This document shows positions 37,891-43,520 of a stretch of 43,520 bases of DNA, one piece after another; position 1 is the stretch's first letter, and each line of letters begins with the position of its first letter. This DNA is from an uncultured Crocinitomix sp. (GTDB taxonomy: Bacteria > Bacteroidota > Bacteroidia > Flavobacteriales_D > Crocinitomicaceae). Both the position numbers and the translations under genes were made by a program. The DNA lies in contig CAKZPK010000314.1 in assembly GCA_937139035.1 (NCBI GenBank), positions 1-43,520 of the forward strand, written 5' to 3'. The notes under the pieces are model-generated. The model made no database searches. It was given only the letters and a program-made list of their open reading frames with translations, and was not told the origin of the DNA.

Positions 37891-38547
37891 ATGCGAATGT
37901 TTGCCCATAAACCAATTAAAAGGTTGCTATTACTGAGTGTTTTTATGCTCATTGGAAATACTTATGCGCAAAATCTAGCTGAATTGCGACATTTTACAAC
38001 CGCGCAATACAAGATGGATTTCTACATCTCATCTGCCCAAAAGAAAATCAATTATACAGACACTTTATACTACCACTGGTTCAAATCTCAAAAATTACAC
38101 ATTACTCAAGGAGGATCTGCAGGGAATTTACTGCATGGGAATTTTCAAAAATTCCATGTAAATGGGCAATTAGCTGAACGCGGTGAATTTAAATATGGTT
38201 TAAAGGATGGAGAATGGCTGACTTGGTATGAATCAGGGGAACTAGAATCCAAACAAATTTATAAAAAAGGAGTGCTTAACGGATCTTTTAGCACCTACTC
38301 TAAAGATGGCGAAATAACAGAGGAAGGCAAATTTAAAAAGGGGCGAAAAAAACAAAAAAGACAGAAAAAAGATCAGCTCATTGAAGAAAAGGAAGAAGAA
38401 AAAGGAGAGGAAGAAGTACCATGGTACAAAAAAATATTCAAGATTGAGAAAAAGGAAAATCCCGAAAAAGAAGCAAAGCGCCTTGCAAGAAGAACACGCC
38501 GACAAGAACGGAAAATGGCGAAAGAACGTGAAGTAAATAATGATTAA
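37891..38547 (+). CDS. MORN_2-repeat protein with Lys/Glu-rich tail
   Basis: The 218-residue product has a signal peptide (about 1-27, ending NTYAQ). Residues 60-150 contain MORN_2-type repeats: GNLLHGNFQKFHVNGQLAER, GEFKYGLKDGEWLTWYESGE and KKGVLNGSFSTYSKDGEITE. The last 70 residues are extremely rich in K, E and R (for example KKGRKKQKRQKKDQLIEEK) and end in REVNND. Such repeats act as protein-binding hairpins. The gene overlaps the next one by 8 bases, which ties it to the pilus-like operon, so it may be an assembly or anchoring factor (inference). MORN_2 proteins are common in Bacteroidota, usually without known function. A second ATG two codons later is possible. Confidence 0.75.
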   Translation: MRMFAHKPIKRLLLLSVFMLIGNTYAQNLAELRHFTTAQYKMDFYISSAQKKINYTDTLYYHWFKSQKLHITQGGSAGNLLHGNFQKFHVNGQLAERGEFKYGLKDGEWLTWYESGELESKQIYKKGVLNGSFSTYSKDGEITEEGKFKKGRKKQKRQKKDQLIEEKEEEKGEEEVPWYKKIFKIEKKENPEKEAKRLARRTRRQERKMAKEREVNND

Positions 38548-39787
38548 ACCAAAAAAAATACAAGCTTCTGCCATTTATTACGCCTTGTTTTTAAGTGTAA
38601 TATTTGCGTTGATTTTGGGTGGATTCATTTTACTTTCTGGATTCAATCAAAACTTTGCAAGTCAAATGGATGTGGAAGAAATTTTAATCGACAATTCTCA
38701 TTCAGGAATGGCCTATGCTCAGGTATATTTTAACGAATTGGAGAACAATAAACCTTCAACAATACGCCTTTACGACAAAGGGATTGACTCTGTTTCCATT
38801 CTAAAAAAAAACTGGGGAGCTTTTACAATATTACAATCCACAGCTATTCATAGAAACCGAGCACAATCAAAAATTGCAATGTTTGGTTCTGCCATTTCTC
38901 CCAATCAAACCAACCTCTATTTAACAGAAAATGGTCGACCAATTTCATTATGCGGAGATGCGCGAATAGAAGGTAAATGTTATCTGCCCAAAGCAGGATT
39001 AAAACGTGCTTATATTAATGGGCAAAACTACACCGGCGGTAAGTTGATTTATGGCACTACACAACCTGCTAAAAGACAATTACCAACCTTACAAACAGGT
39101 TTTATTGACGAGTTAGTTCAGACAAATGGTGACATTAACCAATGGGACGAAAATCAAGACTCTATCATTGTTTCTTTTAGCGACAATGGCATTCACTTTT
39201 TATCAGATCACTATATCAATATTCAAAACATGGTCATTAAAGGGCAGGTTATTATTGAGGCAAAAGATTCTGTTTTTATAGGCCGTAACGCCATTATTGA
39301 AAATGCGGTAATAAAAAGCAAAGTCATTTATATAGAAGCTGGATTTATAGGTACAGCACAATTGTTTGCTTCGGAACACATTATTTTAGAAGAGGATGTG
39401 ACATTTAAGTACCCCAGTGTTTTGTGTTTAATCGAAGAGGATTTCCCTACGGATAAATCATCAGGAATTAACATTGGCACAGGAGGCCAGGTACTAGGGA
39501 CGGTATTATTATTTAGCAAGAGCCCCAACTTTAGAAAACCTTTACAATTGACAGTTGAAAGCGAAGCTGAAATTGACGGACTAGCTTATTGTGCCGGAAA
39601 AACGCAACTGAAGGGCGTAATTAATGGCAGCCTATTTTCTGAAAAACTATTTCTTAAAACAGGTTCCTCGGCTTACGAAAACCACCTTTTAAATGGCAAA
39701 ATATTGGACCAATTACCTGCAGAATTTGTGACTGCAAATTTATTGGCAGAGACTGAAATGCTACAACAAATTGCTTGGCTAGAATGA
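38540..39787 (+). CDS. Large membrane-anchored beta-helix protein, possible GspK/PilX-like tip pseudopilin
   Basis: The 415-residue protein starts with a short basic leader (MIKPKKIQA) and a single hydrophobic helix (about 10-33), the layout of a prepilin N-terminus. It has no Glu at +5, as in K-type pseudopilins. Then comes a region of about 170 residues with no recognised domain. From about 220 to 350 follow many short beta strands in regular succession (NMVIKGQVIIEAKDSVFIGR, NAIIENAVIKSKVIYIEAGF), resembling a right-handed beta-helix as in bactofilins or polymer-forming proteins. It overlaps the MORN_2 gene by 8 bases and the next prepilin gene by 4. Large size and position before the minor pilins fit a tip subunit, but this is inference; it could also be an unrelated anchored beta-helix protein. 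Confidence 0.6.
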   Translation: MIKPKKIQASAIYYALFLSVIFALILGGFILLSGFNQNFASQMDVEEILIDNSHSGMAYAQVYFNELENNKPSTIRLYDKGIDSVSILKKNWGAFTILQSTAIHRNRAQSKIAMFGSAISPNQTNLYLTENGRPISLCGDARIEGKCYLPKAGLKRAYINGQNYTGGKLIYGTTQPAKRQLPTLQTGFIDELVQTNGDINQWDENQDSIIVSFSDNGIHFLSDHYINIQNMVIKGQVIIEAKDSVFIGRNAIIENAVIKSKVIYIEAGFIGTAQLFASEHIILEEDVTFKYPSVLCLIEEDFPTDKSSGINIGTGGQVLGTVLLFSKSPNFRKPLQLTVESEAEIDGLAYCAGKTQLKGVINGSLFSEKLFLKTGSSAYENHLLNGKILDQLPAEFVTANLLAETEMLQQIAWLE

Positions 39788-40155
39788 AATGGAAAATGCA
39801 ACATATCGAGCCCAATAAATTACCTGCATTCACGCTTTTTGAATCAGTGATTGCTATTACAATCATCACTGTTTTGATTGGAATAGGCACCATGATTTAC
39901 GGTAATTTAATGCATTCAGAAAAACCACTTTCTTATTATCAAGCTCAAGCGGAAATAGAATTAAAACTTCAAGAACTAAAAATGAACCAACTCTTTGTTC
40001 ACCAAAGTTTTGACTATGAAAATTATGAAATTGAACAAAACATATCCTTCTACAAAGGGAATAAAAAACTTTACCTAGTTACATACACTGCGCGCACTGG
40101 GGGTAAAGAATTGCTCGTTGAAAACCATTTAATCCCGAACAATCTTAATGAATAA
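39784..40155 (+). CDS. Prepilin-like protein 1 (minor pseudopilin)
   Basis: I prefer the ATG at 39784, whose ATGA overlaps the stop of the preceding gene; a TTG at 39775 is the only alternative upstream. The 123-residue product has a 15-residue basic leader ending NKLPA, then the type IV pilin motif FTLFESVIAITIITVLIGIG with Glu at +5 (E20). The residue before the cleavage site is Ala15 instead of the usual Gly. The short globular part (about 45-123) has a helix (AQAEIELKLQELKMNQLFVH) and a few strands. It matches GspH/GspI-type minor pseudopilins in size. It overlaps the next gene by 8 bases. Confidence 0.8.
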   Translation: MKWKMQHIEPNKLPAFTLFESVIAITIITVLIGIGTMIYGNLMHSEKPLSYYQAQAEIELKLQELKMNQLFVHQSFDYENYEIEQNISFYKGNKKLYLVTYTARTGGKELLVENHLIPNNLNE

Positions 40156-40648
40156 GCCCAATAAAATAGCAGCATTTACAATGGTTGACATTTTGACAGG
40201 AATGATCATTACAAGCATTATCATTTCTATGGTATTCTTCTTATTCACCAGTGTCAATAAACAGGTATACACCTATGGACAAGTGCGAAATGATTTGAAT
40301 GCATTTTTATTAATGAAATCTGACTTAAAGCGACAATTTGAAAAAAATGAAAACGAAATAATTGGTATCCCTGGTGGAATTTCCATTATAGGTTCATCAC
40401 TTGAGTTGAATTAGATAAAAGAGGGCAACCTCTTGATGAGAACAGAGAAAAATGGGAGAGATACCTTAACAACGTCATTAACGCAATTTGAACCTGTATT
40501 TGTTAAAAATCAAATAGGAAATCCAACTGAAAAAATTAGTGCACTTAATGTCTCCATTCTAATGGATGATCAAAAATTATCATGTTACCTCGTTCGCGAA
40601 TATGGACCAATAGAAGCAATCAACAATAGCCTTTTACATGAGTTTTAA
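40148..40648 (+). pseudogene. Prepilin-like protein 2, interrupted by an in-frame amber codon
   Basis: The first 88 codons encode a leader (MNKPNKIAA), the pilin motif FTMVDILTGMIITSIIISMV with Asp at +5 (D14) and a helix, then stop at TAG (40412-40414). The same frame continues open for another 77 codons to 40648 and gives a plausible second half: IKEGNLLMRTEKNGRDTLTT, then LNVSILMDDQKLSCYLVREY. The two parts together (167 codons) have the length and strand pattern of GspJ/PilW-type minor pseudopilins, in which a 'G.L.R' hairpin is common. I therefore read it as one gene broken by a nonsense change, a sequencing error or readthrough. An internal start at 40436 could make the second half alone. 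It overlaps the genes on both sides (8 and 11 bases). Confidence 0.75.
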
Positions 40649-41789
40649 GCTAGAAACACATATCGAAACTAAAAAAGGCAAGGCAAACGAAAATAAGTCT
40701 GCAAACAAAAAAAAGGAGAACTTTTTCAATCGAGACATTCAACTCTTTGGCAACCGCTATGGCAACAAAAAGAAAGAACGTTTTTACATGGATTTGAGAA
40801 CCCTTTTACAGGCAGGTGTCGATCTTAAATCTGCGCTTGAAATAATTATTGAAGAGCAAGAAAAAGAAGTAGACAAAGAAATGTATACGCAATTATACGA
40901 AGGAATCATTAAAGGAAAATCTTTATCACAAGGATTGAAAGACCTAGGGAAATTTTCAGAATACGAATATTTCAGTATTGAAATTGGCGAAGAGTCTAAC
41001 CGCCTAAATGAAGTACTAGCCGAACTTATGCACTACTATGCAGATCAAGCTGCATTAAAAAAACAAATAACCTCTGTTTTATCCTATCCCCTATTTGTTT
41101 TTGCCATCACCATTGGACTTGTTTATTTCATGATGACTAGCGTTGTACCAATGTTTGCAGATGTATTTAAACAATTTGGAAGTGAATTGCCAAGCCTTAC
41201 ATTAAAGGTTATTTATTTGTCTGAAAACTTTCCTTTTTTCTTTTTGATTTTCGCAGTAAGTGTTACAGCTATTGTACTATTTGTGCGTTCGCAAAAAGAA
41301 CAAGACTGGTTTCGCCGATCAACCTCTGGTTTCTTTCTGAAAATTCCTATGATAAAAAACTTAATAACGGTTATTTATCTTGCGCGATTCACCCAAGCCT
41401 TGCATCTATTATTAGCGGCTAAAACACCTTTAGTCAAATCACTTGAATTGACGCAAAAAATGGTAAAATTTTACCCGTTACAAATTGCAATCGAGCAAAT
41501 CAAAGAAGACATTCGAAAAGGTAAAACTATGCATGAAGGCATGGCCGGTTTTTCAATTTTCCCAAAACGAATGCTATCACTAATTAAAGTTGGTGAACAA
41601 GTCAATCAACTTGAAAACATGTTAGGAAAATTAGCCCAACAATACAATGAAGAATTGAAATACCAAACCACAATTATTGGAAAAATAATGGAACCATTAA
41701 TCCTTTTAATAATAGGAACTATAGTGGGAGTAATCTTGGTGGCAATGTACATGCCAATGTTTAACCTAAGTAATATTATGGCACAATGA
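40638..41789 (+). CDS. Type II secretion / type IV pilus platform protein (GspF/PilC)
   Basis: The 383-residue inner-membrane protein contains the two T2SSF domains. The first (about 48-170) has MDLRTLLQAGVDLKSALEII, FSIEIGEESNRLNEVLAEL and the helix LSYPLFVFAITIGLVYFMMT; the second (about 250-375) has ARFTQALHLLLAAKTPLVKS, LSLIKVGEQVNQLENMLGKL and a C-terminal helix. GspF/PilC couples the ATPase to pilin or pseudopilin assembly. The N-terminal 40 residues are a Lys/Asn-rich extension without known domain. Membrane helices lie at about 149-171, 197-219 and 350-375. It overlaps the interrupted prepilin by 11 bases and the next gene by 4. Confidence 0.92.
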   Translation: MSFKLETHIETKKGKANENKSANKKKENFFNRDIQLFGNRYGNKKKERFYMDLRTLLQAGVDLKSALEIIIEEQEKEVDKEMYTQLYEGIIKGKSLSQGLKDLGKFSEYEYFSIEIGEESNRLNEVLAELMHYYADQAALKKQITSVLSYPLFVFAITIGLVYFMMTSVVPMFADVFKQFGSELPSLTLKVIYLSENFPFFFLIFAVSVTAIVLFVRSQKEQDWFRRSTSGFFLKIPMIKNLITVIYLARFTQALHLLLAAKTPLVKSLELTQKMVKFYPLQIAIEQIKEDIRKGKTMHEGMAGFSIFPKRMLSLIKVGEQVNQLENMLGKLAQQYNEELKYQTTIIGKIMEPLILLIIGTIVGVILVAMYMPMFNLSNIMAQ

Positions 41790-42232
41790 AAACAAAAAAT
41801 ACAGAAATAGAAAAAGATACTTTAAATGGTCAAAAAAAGGGCTACCTCAATGCCTTTTCACTAGCAGAGTTAGTATTTGTATTAGGCATAATTGCCATTC
41901 TATACATGCTAGTTATGCCGAGTCAAGCTGGGGTGGTTGCGCAAGCCAAGTCTTTAGAAGCAAAATCGAATTTAAACCAAGTATATGCCTTGGAAAAAAA
42001 TTACTTTTTCATGTACTCTAAATACTCAACCAGTTTAACTGATATCAACTTTGAGCAAAACCGCCTAGTAACTGAAAACGGCCAATCTAATTATCGCATT
42101 CAAATAATTGAAGCTTCTAACTCTGGCTTTGTTGCACAAGCAGAATCTGTAACAGATTTTGATGCAGATGGAGTCTTTAATGTTTGGACCATTAATCAGG
42201 ATAAAGAACTTATTGAAACGGTGAAAGACTAA
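41786..42232 (+). CDS. Prepilin-like protein 3 (candidate major pilin / GspG-like)
   Basis: The 148-residue product has a 23-residue basic leader ending GYLNA, then FSLAELVFVLGIIAILYMLV with Glu at +5 (E28). The residue before the cut is Ala23 rather than Gly. The helix continues through AKSLEAKSNLNQVYALEKNY and the globular part ends with VTDFDADGVFNVWTINQDKE, whose DxDxDG pattern resembles the calcium loop of GspG-type pseudopilins. It is the best candidate for the main filament subunit, since it lies next to the platform and peptidase genes and has the longest leader. Major versus minor status is inferred. Confidence 0.85.
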   Translation: MKTKNTEIEKDTLNGQKKGYLNAFSLAELVFVLGIIAILYMLVMPSQAGVVAQAKSLEAKSNLNQVYALEKNYFFMYSKYSTSLTDINFEQNRLVTENGQSNYRIQIIEASNSGFVAQAESVTDFDADGVFNVWTINQDKELIETVKD

Positions 42233-42723
42233 TGATGGAAATTATTTCTCATATCGCCCTAGTTATTCTGCTAATTATAGCCTTTTTCCAAGATTGGAAA
42301 TATCGCGCTATTAGCTGGACATTATTTCCACTGTTATTGATTGTTGCAAGCATCATATTTTGGAGTGCTGAATTATCAAAACTCACATTAGTATTTAATT
42401 TCGGTTTTTTAACAATTGTATTGGGTTGTTTATTCTTATATGTTTCTTTTAAAAGAGGAAAACTTACCAATATTTTCAAGGCAGACTTAGGCTTGGGAGA
42501 TGTCCTATTTCTTATTGCTATTATTCCACTTTTCATGGATAGGAATTACATCCTTTTTTTCATCACAGGAATGATAATTTCAGGAATCACTCATCTCATT
42601 ATTGCAGGAGGTAAAAAGAATGCAAAAATACCTTTAGCGGGTTATTTAGCCCTATACATAATTGGTTTGAAATCTTTTGAAACTATTGCAAATACTGACT
42701 TATTCTATACTGCTTTAATCTAA
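42232..42723 (+). CDS. Prepilin peptidase (A24 family) without methylase domain
   Basis: The 163-residue membrane protein has at least five hydrophobic segments and the two catalytic aspartates of A24 peptidases: D21 in FFQDWKYRAI and D90 in the GxGD motif LGLGDVLFL (87-90). It should cut prepilin leaders at the cytoplasmic face. Most PilD/GspO enzymes have 220-290 residues, with an N-terminal domain that carries the methyltransferase and cysteine motif; this one lacks it, like the CpaA/TadV group, so mature pilins may not be N-methylated. It overlaps both neighbours by one base. Two adjacent ATGs (42232 and 42235) leave the start uncertain by one codon. Confidence 0.88.
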   Translation: MMEIISHIALVILLIIAFFQDWKYRAISWTLFPLLLIVASIIFWSAELSKLTLVFNFGFLTIVLGCLFLYVSFKRGKLTNIFKADLGLGDVLFLIAIIPLFMDRNYILFFITGMIISGITHLIIAGGKKNAKIPLAGYLALYIIGLKSFETIANTDLFYTALI

Positions 42724-43520
42724 TGATTGAAAATAAAGACATAGCAATTTCATTGGAGTTACAACAACTCATTAATGCTGACATGGCTTGGAATTATGGT
42801 ATTATTCCTGCATCAAGTAATGAGGATACTATTCAATTTTACACCAGTCAAGAAACGTATACAGAATTAATTCAAGATGATTTGGAAATATTGATGGGTA
42901 AATCTGTTGAATTTATTGCGTTAGATCATATCGACTTCAGAAAAAATCTAGGAAAATATTACCGCAGATCAGGCAATAATTCAAGTAATAAAATTGCCAC
43001 ACATCAAGGAGATAAAGATGACTTTTTATTACAAATTATTCATGAGGCACGTAGCATAGGTAGTAGTGATATTCATATTGAGATATATGAAGAAGTAGCT
43101 CGAGTTCGAATTCGAATTGACGGACATTTGGTTGAGAAATACAAATTATCTAAAGAGGAATACCCTGAAATTGTAAACAAGGTTAAAATTAAGTCGAATT
43201 TAGATATCACTGAAAAACGACTCCCACAAGATGGAAGGTTGAGCTTTGCCGAATTTGACGTGCGTGTTTCAATCTTACCCACTTTGCATGGAGAAAAAAT
43301 TGTATTGCGAATATTGGCTAGAGATGCTTCGCAAGTTGATTTAAACAAATTAGGGTTTGAGGCAAAAGAGAAGTTAGATTATTTGGAGGGTGTTAAACAA
43401 CCCAATGGAATTGTTTTGATTAGCGGTCCAACAGGATCGGGAAAAACAACAACACTTTACGCAACACTTAAAATTTTAAATGAAGAAAAGCGGAATATTG
43501 TAACGGTTGAAGATCCAATT
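42723..43520 (+). CDS. GspE/PilB-type assembly ATPase, partial (C-terminus off the right edge)
   Basis: The frame is open from the ATG at 42723, which overlaps the peptidase stop by one base, to the window edge (266 residues). The N-terminal ~90 residues resemble a shortened MshEN/T2SSE_N domain (LINADMAWNYGIIPASS, then LEILMGKSVEFIALDHIDFR). The ATPase core follows: IIHEARSIGSSDIHIE, VRIRIDGHLVE, RLPQDGRLSFAEFDVRVSIL and the Walker A motif GPTGSGKTT (235-243, K241), ending at TVEDPI of the Asp box. It powers filament assembly with GspF/PilC. GspE rather than PilT is favoured by the N-terminal domain. The Walker B and zinc motifs lie outside the window. Confidence 0.93.
   Translation, partial: MIENKDIAISLELQQLINADMAWNYGIIPASSNEDTIQFYTSQETYTELIQDDLEILMGKSVEFIALDHIDFRKNLGKYYRRSGNNSSNKIATHQGDKDDFLLQIIHEARSIGSSDIHIEIYEEVARVRIRIDGHLVEKYKLSKEEYPEIVNKVKIKSNLDITEKRLPQDGRLSFAEFDVRVSILPTLHGEKIVLRILARDASQVDLNKLGFEAKEKLDYLEGVKQPNGIVLISGPTGSGKTTTLYATLKILNEEKRNIVTVEDPI

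Noticed and set aside
38242..38574. A 110-codon minus-strand open frame opposite the MORN_2 gene
   Set aside because: It is very rich in Phe, as expected from the antisense of a Lys/Glu-rich sequence, and no recognisable feature supports it.

Overview
The window looks like a chromosomal segment of an AT-rich member of Bacteroidota, most likely a marine-type Flavobacteriales. Four things point there. It carries type IX secretion system (T9SS) cargo with both C-terminal sorting-domain types, a PorP/SprF protein, a SusC/SusD pair and other TonB-dependent receptors. Several genes are preceded by the Bacteroidetes -7 box TAnnTTTG. I see no tRNA, rRNA, CRISPR array, insertion sequence or phage gene.

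Layout. (1) 1-919 is the 5' part of rmuC. (2) 998-5494 is a six-gene minus-strand operon with 4-base overlaps or gaps of 5-7 bases: an exported protein, an ECF sigma factor, a single-pass anti-sigma-like protein, two thioredoxin-fold lipoproteins and an NTR/TIMP-like membrane-anchored protein. (3) 5726-6148 is a small lipoprotein gene read divergently. (4) 6268-8049 encodes a T9SS type-A cargo and 8308-11799 a hybrid two-component sensor (TPR, kinase, receiver, AraC). (5) 11954-18814 is a three-gene T9SS module: a giant type-B cargo, PorP/SprF and a TPR/propeller/OmpA protein fused to DUF1573. (6) 19062-20420 is gdhA, followed by small exported proteins and a MORN-repeat membrane protein. (7) 22617-27208 is a SusC/SusD pair, followed by a NarL/LuxR regulator, a small outer-membrane protein and a second TonB-dependent receptor. 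(8) 31592-35771 holds the housekeeping genes holA, der, era and mtfA, with two small repeat clusters of 21-base period flanking era. (9) 36295-37808 holds two tandem LuxR-type regulators, the second lacking its phospho-acceptor aspartate. (10) 37891 to the right edge is a tightly overlapping operon for a type IV pilus / type II secretion-like machine: a MORN_2 protein, a large possible tip pseudopilin, three prepilins (one interrupted by an in-frame amber codon), a GspF/PilC platform protein, a short prepilin peptidase and the start of a GspE/PilB ATPase.

How the parts work together. Most of the window serves the cell envelope: two surface-protein export routes, outer-membrane nutrient uptake and an envelope-responsive sigma factor operon. 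The filament operon at the right end is the most unusual part. Such machines are uncommon in Bacteroidota, all three of its prepilins have Ala instead of Gly before the cleavage site, its peptidase has no methylase domain, and tandem LuxR regulators with nearby palindromes lie directly upstream. No secretin gene is visible; it may lie beyond the right edge.
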